This document shows, piece by piece, positions 1 to 6,712 of a DNA stretch of 22,905 nucleotides. A program made the translations under genes and the position numbers. Where the stretch lies: the IMG/VR virus record IMGVR_UViG_3300043446_000622, positions 1-22,905 of that record; one strand, written 5' to 3'. The DNA comes from a virus. How positions within the stretch are numbered: position 1 is the first letter of the stretch; each line of letters opens with the position of its first letter. The notes beneath the pieces are model-generated. The model worked only from the letters and a program-made list of their open reading frames with translations, did no database searches and was not told the origin of the DNA.

Positions 1-21
1 AACAGCCGTGGCTTTTTTTTT
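1..21 (+). terminator. Right arm of a probable rho-independent terminator (cut by window edge)
   Basis: GCCGTGGC is followed directly by a run of nine T (13-21), the usual end of an intrinsic terminator. The left arm would lie before base 1, so pairing cannot be confirmed. If real, it ends the transcript of the gene to the left of the window. Confidence 0.35.
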
Positions 22-35
22 CTTTGGAGAAAACG

Positions 36-203
36 ATGGAACACCCCTATGAAACACTTACGCATCTATTGCGCGAATATAAGCATCTATGCGACATGTG
101 TGATGCGATTGGTGCGCTTGAGTGCGCGATGCAGCTCAGGCGCGTGGCGGCGGAACTTGTGGTGCTGGCTGCACAAAATGCTGAACCGACGTTGGGCCCG
201 TAG
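36..203 (+). CDS. Small hypothetical protein (55 aa), upstream of DNA polymerase
   Basis: Unrecognised short protein beginning MEHPYETLTHLLREYKHL. The start ATG at 36 has a good ribosome-binding site (GGAGA at 26-30, five bases of spacing), and the TAG stop at 201-203 directly abuts the polymerase ATG at 204, so the two are probably translationally coupled. It looks largely helical, with four Cys/Met-rich turns in the middle and an Ala/Val-rich helix near the C-terminus. No catalytic motif is visible. Position and coupling suggest an early replication-module accessory protein, but the function is unknown. Below the size cut-off of many gene callers. Confidence 0.7.
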   Translation: MEHPYETLTHLLREYKHLCDMCDAIGALECAMQLRRVAAELVVLAAQNAEPTLGP

Positions 204-2153
204 ATGAGCACCCTGTGGGTTGACTTTGAGACTCGCAGTCGCTGTGACCTGACAACCAAAGGTGTGTACAACTACGCGCAAGACGGCAGCACTGACGTCT
301 TGTGCATGTCCTATGCGTTCGATGACGATGAGGTCGTGACGTGGACGCCCGATCAGCCGTTCCCAGAGGCCGTGCGCCAGCACAAAGGCCAGATCCGCGC
401 ACATAACGCAGCCTTTGAGCGTCTGATTTTCTGGTACGTCTTGCAAATCAACTTCGATCTTGAGCAGTTTTACTGCACTGCAACACAGGCGCGTGCTAAC
501 TGTGCGCCAGGGTCGTTGGAGGACGTGGGCAGGTTCGCCAGCGCAGACATGCGTAAGGACTACCGTGGGGCGCAACTGATCAGGCGGCTATGTTTGCCGC
601 AGGCAGACGGCAAGTTTTGCCAAGATGCGGCACTTTTTGCCGAGATGGTGGCCTATTGTGAGCAAGACGTCCGCGCCATGCGAGCCATCTCTAAGGCCAT
701 GCGCGACCTGTCAGCCGAAGAATTAGCCGACTACCATGTGAACGAGCGCATCAACGACCGTGGCGTGCTGGTGGACGTTGCGTTGTGCAAGGCCGCTATC
801 GAGTACGCGTCAGACGAACTGGTCGAGATCGAGCAACTGGTCGCTGAAGTAACGCAGGGTGAGATCATGAGCGTACGCTCGCCTAAGATGCGCCAGTGGG
901 TCATGGACCGCGTTGGCCCTGAGGCGTTGAAGCTCATGGAGTCTTATAAGGACGGTGAGAAGAAGTATTCGATTGATAAGACCGTTCGCGCTAATCTGCT
1001 TGCGATGGACGATCCTGAGCAAGTGCCATCGGACGTTGCTGACGTGATCCAGTGCGCGGATGACCTGTGGGCTAGCAGTGTGGCTAAGTTCGCTCGCTTG
1101 GCTGAGCTTGCCGACGATGAGGATCATCGCGTCAGAGGCGCGTTCGTATTCGCTGGTGGCTCGGCCACGGGCCGTGCGTCGTCCTACGGCGCTCAGGTCC
1201 ACAACTTCACGCGCAAGTGTGCGGATGATCCTGAGGCTGTGCGTCACGCGATGGTGCGCGGCCACAAGATCGTGCCGACCTATGGGCGACGCGTCACTGA
1301 CGTGCTGAAAGGGATGCTACGGCCTGCGCTGATGCCTGCGCCTGAGCATGTGCTTATCGTAGCAGATTGGGCGGCTATTGAAGCGCGGATGAACCCGTGG
1401 CTGTCCGCGCATGTGACGTCTGAGGCTAAGTTAGATTTGTTTCGCACAGGCGCAGACATCTACAAATATAACGCAAGCCGTACGTTTAACGTGCCCATCG
1501 AGCAGATCGACAAGGAACAGCGTCAGATCGGCAAGGTCCAAGAACTCGCCTGCGGCTACGGTGGCGGTGTGGGTGCGTTCGCCTCGATGGGGCGCATCTA
1601 TGGCGTTAACTTACCTGAGGCTGACAGCAGGCGCATGGTCGACGCGTGGCGTCGCGCTAACCCGTGGGCGGTGCATTACTGGCAGGCGCTTGAGTCGGCC
1701 TACTTGCGTGCGATGAAGCATCCAAAGTCTGAGTTCAAGGCTGGCCGTGTAACGTACTATTTTGATGGTCAGCATCTCTGGTACGCGCTGCCGTCAGGGC
1801 GCATCCTATGCTATCCCTACGCGCGGCTAGAGGAGGATGGCGTGTCCTATGCCAAGGCGTCATGGAAGCCTGCTGCTGACGCTAAGGAGTGGCCTAGAAC
1901 GCGGTTGTGGAAGGGTCTAGCTGCTGAGAATATCTGCCAAGCCGCAGCGGCTGACATCTTGCGCTCGTCGCTGCGCCAGCTTGATAGCGTCGTGTTGCAT
2001 GTGCATGATGAGATTGTGTTAGAGGTTCCAGCGTCTGACGCTGACGCTGCGGTGGCGATGCTGCATAGCGTCATGTGTACGTCGCCCACATGGGCAAGCG
2101 GTCTGCCCTTAGAGGCCGAGATTAACGTTATGGATAGATATGGAAAGGGTTGA
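204..2153 (+). CDS. Family A DNA polymerase with 3'-5' exonuclease domain (Leu762 type)
   Basis: Replicative phage DNA polymerase of the Pol I family, 649 aa, without a 5'-3' exonuclease domain. The N-terminal proofreading domain shows ExoI D7-x-E9 in WVDFETRS, ExoII HNAAFE at 67-72, and ExoIII Y151-x3-D155. The polymerase domain shows motif A (D388WAAIEAR395), motif B (R440-x3-K444-x3-L448-x3-Y452G453) and motif C (H601-D602-E603), so the catalytic carboxylates D388 and D602 are present. The motif B residue equivalent to Klenow Phe762 is Leu448. The ATG directly follows the stop of the upstream 55-aa ORF and has no clear ribosome-binding site, consistent with coupling. The next gene starts at the polymerase stop. 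Acts with the downstream primase/helicase in phage DNA replication. Confidence 0.95.
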   Translation: MSTLWVDFETRSRCDLTTKGVYNYAQDGSTDVLCMSYAFDDDEVVTWTPDQPFPEAVRQHKGQIRAHNAAFERLIFWYVLQINFDLEQFYCTATQARANCAPGSLEDVGRFASADMRKDYRGAQLIRRLCLPQADGKFCQDAALFAEMVAYCEQDVRAMRAISKAMRDLSAEELADYHVNERINDRGVLVDVALCKAAIEYASDELVEIEQLVAEVTQGEIMSVRSPKMRQWVMDRVGPEALKLMESYKDGEKKYSIDKTVRANLLAMDDPEQVPSDVADVIQCADDLWASSVAKFARLAELADDEDHRVRGAFVFAGGSATGRASSYGAQVHNFTRKCADDPEAVRHAMVRGHKIVPTYGRRVTDVLKGMLRPALMPAPEHVLIVADWAAIEARMNPWLSAHVTSEAKLDLFRTGADIYKYNASRTFNVPIEQIDKEQRQIGKVQELACGYGGGVGAFASMGRIYGVNLPEADSRRMVDAWRRANPWAVHYWQALESAYLRAMKHPKSEFKAGRVTYYFDGQHLWYALPSGRILCYPYARLEEDGVSYAKASWKPAADAKEWPRTRLWKGLAAENICQAAAADILRSSLRQLDSVVLHVHDEIVLEVPASDADAAVAMLHSVMCTSPTWASGLPLEAEINVMDRYGKG

Positions 2154-2154
2154 C

Positions 2155-4467
2155 ATGACAAAAAATTTTTTAGATTTCTTAATTTCTCTTGCGCCTGAGG
2201 GCGAGACGCCGCTTATCGTGCGGCAAAAGCCTATGATGAAGGATGGTCAGCTACAGTTCCATGCAGACGGCGCGATCAAGTGTACGTGGCCTGCCCACCT
2301 GCCCGACATTAAGAAGATCAAGCCCGATCAGGCATGGTACGGCAACACGGCGAGTTTTATTGTTGATCGCTTTGGTGATCATGTGTCGGCATCGGCGGCT
2401 AACTGCGAGTATTGTCTGGTGCTCGTGCTTGATGACGTGGGCACTAAGTCGAAGGCGCCATCGCTTGCGCCGACGTGGGTGATGGAGACCTCGCCAGGGT
2501 CGTATCAGTATGGTTACGCCTTTAGTGATGACCAACCCACCAAGGGTGAGTTCAGTGCGGCCATTAAAGCGATTGCCAACGCAGGCTACACCGACCCAGG
2601 CGCAACCAACGCCGTGCGTAACTTTCGCCTGCCTGGCTCGATCAACCTTAAGCCAGGTCGCAATAACTTTGCCGCGCAGCTTATCGAGTTCCACCCTGAT
2701 CGACTGTTCACGCTGCCTCAGATCTGCGAGGCGCTAGGCGTTACGCCTGCTGAGGCTGATAGCGCAGGCCCAAGCCCGATTAAGATCGTTGACACGGGCG
2801 ATGATGACGTCTTTGCGTGGCTGGCCGAGCAGGGTCTTGTCTTGTCGCGCCCGAACCAAGAAGGCTGGGCTGGCGTGATCTGCCCGAACCATGCCGCGCA
2901 CACCGACGGCAACCCCGAGGGGCGATATAAGCCTGCCTTGCGCGCGTACTGCTGCCTGCACTCGCACTGCGTTGACTTCGACACCAAGACGTTCTTATCG
3001 TGGGTCACCGAGCAGGGCGGGCCTTCGCACGCGCTTGGCTTGCGCGATGATCTGCTTGCGGCCACCATGCAATCGACCCTTACCAAGATCGAGCCTTCGA
3101 CGTTTTTTAGTGACGACGCTAAAAAAGTGATTGAAGAAGTCGAGCGCAAAGAGCTTGGTCGCGTGGAGATGAAGGGTTGGTTTGAGCGCTTTGCATACAT
3201 TCAGTCCGATGACTCGTTTTTTGATATGCAAGATCGGCGCGAGGTGCCGCGCTACGTATTCAACGCGCTCTATCGCCATGTTAATTGCATCTCCATCAAT
3301 AGCAAGCGCAAGGTCGAGGCAGCGACCGCATACGATGAGCAACGCCAGGCGATGGGCGCTCGCACCTTGGTGGGTGTGACCTACGCTGCGGGCGAAAGTC
3401 TGCTCGTTGCGCGTGATGGGGATGTGTATGGCAACCGTTGGCGCGACGCGCGGCCTGTGGTCGATAAAGCGTTTGTTGGGGATATTAGCCCTTGGCTTGA
3501 GCACTGCGAGCGGCTTGTGCCTGAGCCTAGCGAGCGCGAGCACCTATTTAACGTGATGGCGTATAAGTTGCAGCACCCCGAGGTCAAGATCAATCACGCC
3601 GTGTTGCATGGCGGCGATCAAGGCTGCGGTAAAGACACCATGTGGGCGCCTTTTCTATGGGCCGTGTGCGGGCCAGGATTGAAGAATCGCGGTCTGCTTG
3701 ATAACGACTCGCTGTCGAGTCAGTGGGGTTATCAACTTGAGTCGGAGGTGTTGATCATCAACGAACTGAAAGAGCCTGAGGCCGCTGCGCGTCGTGCGCT
3801 GGCGAATAAACTTAAGCCCATCATCGCTGCGCCTCCAGAGATGCTCCCAATCAATCGCAAGGGATTGCACCCCTATGACATGCTCAACCGATTGTTTGTG
3901 CTGTCGTTTACCAATGATCCGTTGCCCATATCGCTTGATTCACAGGACAGGCGTTGGTTTTGCATCTGGTCGCGTGCGCCTCGTATGCGCGATGATGATG
4001 CGAGGCGGCTTTGGGATTGGTACAAGTCGCATGGATTTGTTGCCATAACGGCATGGCTCTATCAACGTGACGTATCGTCGTTTAACCCTGCCGCTACGCC
4101 TGCCTGGACTGAGTTTAAGTCGAACCTTGTTGAGCACTCGATGTCGACGGCTGAAAGTTGGCTTGTGGACATGATGCGCCGCCGCCAGGGCGAGTTTAGT
4201 AAAGGCGCAGTCGGGTCGCCCTTCCATGCGCTTATCGACCGATTGCTTGGCAGTATGCCCGCAGGCGTGAAGGTTCCCCAGGCTGCGCTGTTACATGCGC
4301 TCAAGGAAGCTGGTTGGATTGACGTGGGCCGGTTAGCCAGTGCGGAATATACAACTAAAAAGCATGTCTTCGCTGCGCCTGAGCTTGCCAATAGACTGAG
4401 CAAGTCTGAGCTTAGGCGCTTAGTCGAGGATACTGCACCTGCATCGAAAATGGCGCTTGTGAAATAA
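2155..4467 (+). CDS. RepB-like primase / P-loop (SF3/D5-like) helicase
   Basis: Large replication protein (770 aa) that should prime and unwind DNA for the polymerase. The N-terminal part resembles RepB-like/PrimPol phage primases: an acidic LVLDDVGTK strand, WVMETSPGSYQ, and FRLPGSINLK. A His/Cys zinc-binding-like patch follows (C243-x2-H246 and C266-C267-x-H269-x-H271-C272). The C-terminal ATPase has Walker A GGDQGCGKDT (486-495, Lys493), a Walker B-like strand VLIINE ending at E537, a sensor Asn in SFTND (N587), and a candidate arginine finger at R599/R600, as in D5/virulence-associated-E-type SF3 helicases. The start at 2155 is preferred because GGAAAGGG lies five bases upstream. An in-frame ATG at 2140 lacks a ribosome-binding site. 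The gene begins one base after the polymerase stop. Confidence 0.88.
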   Translation: MTKNFLDFLISLAPEGETPLIVRQKPMMKDGQLQFHADGAIKCTWPAHLPDIKKIKPDQAWYGNTASFIVDRFGDHVSASAANCEYCLVLVLDDVGTKSKAPSLAPTWVMETSPGSYQYGYAFSDDQPTKGEFSAAIKAIANAGYTDPGATNAVRNFRLPGSINLKPGRNNFAAQLIEFHPDRLFTLPQICEALGVTPAEADSAGPSPIKIVDTGDDDVFAWLAEQGLVLSRPNQEGWAGVICPNHAAHTDGNPEGRYKPALRAYCCLHSHCVDFDTKTFLSWVTEQGGPSHALGLRDDLLAATMQSTLTKIEPSTFFSDDAKKVIEEVERKELGRVEMKGWFERFAYIQSDDSFFDMQDRREVPRYVFNALYRHVNCISINSKRKVEAATAYDEQRQAMGARTLVGVTYAAGESLLVARDGDVYGNRWRDARPVVDKAFVGDISPWLEHCERLVPEPSEREHLFNVMAYKLQHPEVKINHAVLHGGDQGCGKDTMWAPFLWAVCGPGLKNRGLLDNDSLSSQWGYQLESEVLIINELKEPEAAARRALANKLKPIIAAPPEMLPINRKGLHPYDMLNRLFVLSFTNDPLPISLDSQDRRWFCIWSRAPRMRDDDARRLWDWYKSHGFVAITAWLYQRDVSSFNPAATPAWTEFKSNLVEHSMSTAESWLVDMMRRRQGEFSKGAVGSPFHALIDRLLGSMPAGVKVPQAALLHALKEAGWIDVGRLASAEYTTKKHVFAAPELANRLSKSELRRLVEDTAPASKMALVK

Positions 4468-4491
4468 AAAAAGCCCGTCACTTGGACGGGC
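4466..4491 (-). terminator. Rho-independent terminator of the minus-strand operon
   Basis: GCCCGTC (4473-4479) and GACGGGC (4485-4491) form a perfect 7-bp stem with a 5-base loop. Read on the minus strand the stem is followed by seven T (4472-4466). The plus strand has no T run after the stem, so it should act mainly on the leftward transcript. It abuts the primase/helicase stop codon. Confidence 0.85.
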
Positions 4492-4525
4492 TAAACCCAC
4501 GGAGGGGAGAGGAGAAGTTCCAGCG

Positions 4526-4603
4526 TTATAAGTCTAACAGTTCGCTGATGCACCATGCAAGCACTATTGCGATTAGCGCAGTCAGCATGGTGGTAGCGTC
4601 CAT
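4526..4603 (-). CDS. Tiny membrane peptide (25 aa), candidate
   Basis: A 25-residue ORF beginning MDATTMLTALIAIVL and ending SELLDL. Residues 6-18 form one uninterrupted hydrophobic segment long enough to insert in or span a membrane. The start overlaps the end of the 61-aa gene by 22 bases, so translation could be coupled. The only ribosome-binding-like sequence (AGGAC) is too close to the ATG, which lowers confidence. It is the last gene before the terminator. Its size and MD start parallel the other 25-aa peptide in the operon (4777-4854). Function unknown. Confidence 0.4.
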   Translation of the reverse strand: MDATTMLTALIAIVLAWCISELLDL

Positions 4604-4767
4604 GTCCTAAAGGCTTTGTGTTTTGCCATGGTTTCGGCGCACTCCGTTGAGGGTGGGCGCCAACCATAGCGTCGCCAGACAGTCTCCACTGGCACGCACC
4701 ATTTATCAGGCGTGATTTGATGCGCGAGTAGCGCGAGCCACTCGGGCGGTTTATTGTCGTCGGTCAT
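4582..4767 (-). CDS. Hypothetical protein (61 aa)
   Basis: Unrecognised small protein beginning MTDDNKPPEWLALLAHQ, rich in Trp and Pro, with three cysteines. AGGGGA on the minus strand lies about six bases before the ATG at 4767 and overlaps the stop of the upstream 25-aa peptide gene, which supports this start. No transmembrane segment or known motif is seen. It sits in the middle of the leftward operon between two tiny membrane peptides. Function unknown. Confidence 0.65.
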   Translation of the reverse strand: MTDDNKPPEWLALLAHQITPDKWCVPVETVWRRYGWRPPSTECAETMAKHKAFRTWTLPPC

Positions 4768-4776
4768 ATGCGTCCC

Positions 4777-4854
4777 CTATAGGTTGAAGAAAATAGCGCA
4801 AGCAAACGCAACGCCGAACACAAGCGCAACGATCCAATCAAGTATTAAGTCCAT
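4777..4854 (-). CDS. Tiny membrane peptide (25 aa)
   Basis: A 25-residue ORF beginning MDLILDWIVALVF and ending FFNL, almost entirely hydrophobic after residue 7: a single predicted membrane-spanning helix. On the minus strand GAAGGG lies seven bases before the ATG, a good ribosome-binding site. The gene starts inside the end of the upstream 55-aa gene (17-base overlap) and its stop is fused to the ribosome-binding site of the 61-aa gene, so the order and spacing look selected. It could be a small membrane-active early protein. No family is recognised. Confidence 0.6.
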   Translation of the reverse strand: MDLILDWIVALVFGVAFACAIFFNL

Positions 4855-5005
4855 CTTTCATCCCTTCAATAATATGAGCCACTGCTAGCCAGTAGCGGTA
4901 ACCAAGCCCATCATGGGCAAACTTATCGGCCATGTAAGAGCAAAACACAAGCGCATGTTCGCCATACATGTCCAAGACCTTATGCGCGGTTCTGGTGGGG
5001 TTCAA
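4838..5005 (-). CDS. Hypothetical protein (55 aa) with a TTG start
   Basis: Unrecognised protein beginning (M)NPTRTAHKVLDMYGEHALV. The start is inferred as TTG at 5005: GGAGGG lies six bases upstream and the TTG overlaps the TGA of the preceding 91-aa gene (TTGA), the classic coupled arrangement. An internal ATG (residue 13) is possible but has no ribosome-binding site. The protein is probably helical, with aromatic-rich GLGYRYWLAVAHIIEGM near the C-terminus. No function can be assigned. Confidence 0.6.
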   Translation of the reverse strand: MNPTRTAHKVLDMYGEHALVFCSYMADKFAHDGLGYRYWLAVAHIIEGMKDGLNT

Positions 5006-5277
5006 ACGTTACCCTCCACAATATCGCCGCAAGCGATCCACAATAAACGGTCCAAATTGGCGTCATGGTCCGACAAATCGTCGTCATCCCACGCGCCATA
5101 ATCGCGCAACACTTCGCGGACCTTTATAGGGTCTAAGCGATTAAGTTGCTTTTTAATCGTTGGGACTTCCCTAAGCACTTGAATGTCACTATCGCATTGG
5201 CCTTGATGATGGCCCGTATGCGCTTGCGCTTTGGTGATATTTAGTTCAATGAAGCCGTAAGAGTCAGTCCAATACAT
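5002..5277 (-). CDS. Hypothetical acidic protein (91 aa)
   Basis: Unrecognised cytosolic-looking protein beginning MYWTDSYGFIELNITKA. AAGGAC lies five bases before the ATG at 5277. The middle is basic and helical (IKKQLNRLDPIKVREVL) and is followed by an acidic stretch WDDDDLSDHD. No membrane segment or known motif is seen. The TGA stop overlaps the TTG start of the next gene. Member of the leftward early-type operon. Confidence 0.72.
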   Translation of the reverse strand: MYWTDSYGFIELNITKAQAHTGHHQGQCDSDIQVLREVPTIKKQLNRLDPIKVREVLRDYGAWDDDDLSDHDANLDRLLWIACGDIVEGNV

Positions 5278-5288
5278 GGTTAGTCCTT

Positions 5289-5486
5289 TTAATAAAGTGC
5301 TTCGCCGTAGTTTTCGATAGTTTTCTTATCGCGCGCTAGGCGCAATTGCTTGCGCGGGAACACGAGCCACTCGGGTAGCGGAAACCGTGAGTCGATCAGG
5401 CGCACCGTGATGCTATCGCCGTGCACGCCTTCGACCACGCCTAGGCCTTTGGGCGTTGTGACGCGATCATGCTTCCGCATTTTCAT
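5289..5486 (-). CDS. Small KOW/SH3-like beta-barrel protein (65 aa)
   Basis: The segment HDRVTTPKGLGVVEGV followed by GDSITVRL has the alternating beta-strand/glycine pattern of small KOW/SH3-like barrel domains, where a short protein binds nucleic acid or a protein partner. This is a pattern-based inference. Two in-frame ATGs (5486 and 5480) lie within the end of the upstream gene. Neither has a strong ribosome-binding site, so coupling is likely and the exact start is uncertain. A longer in-frame extension upstream encodes an unrelated hydrophobic stretch inside the neighbouring gene and was discarded. Confidence 0.65.
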   Translation of the reverse strand: MKMRKHDRVTTPKGLGVVEGVHGDSITVRLIDSRFPLPEWLVFPRKQLRLARDKKTIENYGEALY

Positions 5487-5676
5487 CGCCAAATAGGTTA
5501 GGCAAGCATTCGCGCACGAAAGCATGAGCATGCTTTGCATCAATAAAACGGCGAATAGTGACCGTGTTATCGCTATCAGTATCAATCAAGCGTACAGCGT
5601 AGGGTAGACGGCCAGAGGCATAGTAAACATGGCACGCCATGCCGTCAGTAGAATCGACAAATAATTGATCATCCAT
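5467..5676 (-). CDS. Hypothetical protein (69 aa)
   Basis: Unrecognised small protein beginning MDDQLFVDSTDGMACHVYY. The ATG at 5676 has AAGGAT five bases upstream. An ATG further up (5712) has no ribosome-binding site and lies in the end of the preceding gene. The N-terminal half looks beta-rich (ACHVYY, YAVRLI, TVTIRRF) and the end is an alpha helix (DAKHAHAFVREC) with an acidic tail. It overlaps the next gene by about 20 bases. Function unknown. Confidence 0.7.
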   Translation of the reverse strand: MDDQLFVDSTDGMACHVYYASGRLPYAVRLIDTDSDNTVTIRRFIDAKHAHAFVRECLPNLFGDENAEA

Positions 5677-5686
5677 GATTATCCTT

Positions 5687-6400
5687 TCATACGTATGCTG
5701 CAGCCTTGCCATGCGCGACTATGGCAATGGATACACTCAAAGGCTTAAGCGCGCCGTCACAAGCGCCACAATCGATGCATTGTTTACGATTGCCACCTTC
5801 CGGGCTTGCTGGGCAGGCTATCTCATGATTAAGCGCTGGCGCTTGCATCAATGGGATAACCCTAAATGTGCGCCAGCCCATGCTGCGCGCCAGATCGCGC
5901 TCCGACGCATTGTCTGCGCTTGCCATGCATAATTCCCGATGCGCTTGCGCCCAAGCTTGGCGCCATTGATGAGAGTAACCCGTCCAACCCTTGGCGAATT
6001 GAAGGATCGCTAACCATGCATCAACGTCGACCATTGCCGGGTCACCGTAAGCGCCAAGTCTAACCATGCGGCCACGCAACAATTCAGCACCTAAGCTTGG
6101 ATCGTGAGAATAGTCCGCATATGATCCACGCGTGAAAGCTTTATAAACTGCGCTGACCGATTTTGAAACATCAACGTAGCAAGTGCGCTTGCGCGACGCA
6201 TCGCCGCGATGCACGCAATCGCCGCATATGCTTGCGTCGTCGGCGCTTTTGATTGCATCCATTGGATGCACATCGGCGCGCAATATGAAAGTTTGAACCA
6301 TGTTACCGGTTTTCTCATTTTTGGATTTGAGAATAGCGATACCGACAATGGGCGCGCCGTCGATCGGTGATGCGCCGCGATAGAAGATGAATCCATTCAT
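5687..6400 (-). CDS. Double cysteine-cluster phage protein of unknown function (237 aa)
   Basis: First and largest gene of the leftward operon. It resembles a family recurrent in phage genomes, with an N-terminal cluster ICGDC...CYV (C59-x2-C62-x11-C74) and a C-terminal cluster CPAS...CIDCGAC (C196, C208-x2-C211-x2-C214) followed by SIAIVAHG (H230). Both clusters look like metal sites (zinc or Fe-S). The CxxCxxC...H arrangement is loosely reminiscent of the zinc site of TGT/DpdA-type enzymes, but no catalytic residue of those enzymes can be identified here, so this is only a hypothesis. Start 6400 is chosen because AGGAC lies seven bases upstream. The in-frame ATG at 6445 lies upstream of the predicted -10 box and would not be transcribed. 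Confidence 0.8.
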   Translation of the reverse strand: MNGFIFYRGASPIDGAPIVGIAILKSKNEKTGNMVQTFILRADVHPMDAIKSADDASICGDCVHRGDASRKRTCYVDVSKSVSAVYKAFTRGSYADYSHDPSLGAELLRGRMVRLGAYGDPAMVDVDAWLAILQFAKGWTGYSHQWRQAWAQAHRELCMASADNASERDLARSMGWRTFRVIPLMQAPALNHEIACPASPEGGNRKQCIDCGACDGALKPLSVSIAIVAHGKAAAYV

Positions 6401-6433
6401 TTTATTGTCCTTTACTGTAGTGGATGAGCTTTT

Positions 6434-6462
6434 ATTGTAAAGCATTGTTTTGCAGAAGTCAA
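6434..6462 (-). promoter_or_regulatory. Sigma70-type promoter of the leftward operon
   Basis: Read on the minus strand: -35 TTGACT (6462-6457), a 17-base spacer, -10 TACAAT (6439-6434), each five of six to consensus. The predicted start near 6427 gives a leader of about 27 bases to the ATG at 6400. A TTGCCAAT-related half-site (ATTGGC on the plus strand) sits immediately upstream of the -35. Confidence 0.8.
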
Positions 6463-6712
6463 AATTGGCGGTTTAAAACGCGTGAATTGCCCAGGAAATG
6501 GGGGGTAGATTGCCAATGATTGCCAATGGCAAGTGCTTCATTTACAAGGAGATTGTGGGGCTATTGGCAGTCTTGTCATTTATTCTGTATTGCAAAGAAT
6601 TATCTAAGTGGGGCTAGGCTAACTTGAGGAGCATGACAATTTTGCCAATATTGCCAATAACTAACGGCTGAGTGCCCTCCCCATCCCCGAACGCATGAAG
6701 CCAGCCGAAATC

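Noticed and set aside
87-575. Leftward 162-aa ORF opposite the polymerase gene
   Set aside because: Entirely antisense to well-supported coding sequence with polymerase/exonuclease motifs; no ribosome-binding site or recognisable product.
204-2153. Loss of proofreading because ExoII has Glu (HNAAFE) instead of Asp
   Set aside because: The other exonuclease residues are intact (D7, E9, Y151, D155), and Glu at this place appears standard in related phage polymerases from memory, so no defect is claimed.
2140-2154. Upstream ATG at 2140 for the primase/helicase
   Set aside because: It lies inside the polymerase end without a ribosome-binding site, whereas GGAAAGGG precedes ATG 2155 at a suitable distance.
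2995-3543. Leftward 182-aa ORF opposite the primase/helicase
   Set aside because: Antisense shadow of a gene with clear motifs; low-complexity content typical of reverse-strand readings.
5675-6063. Rightward ORFs of 85 and 65 aa inside the leftward operon
   Set aside because: Overlap the double-cysteine protein gene in antisense, with no ribosome-binding site or known product.
6401-6445. Extended start (ATG 6445) for the 237-aa protein
   Set aside because: The predicted -10 box lies at 6434-6439, so this ATG would be upstream of the transcript start. AGGAC precedes the ATG at 6400.
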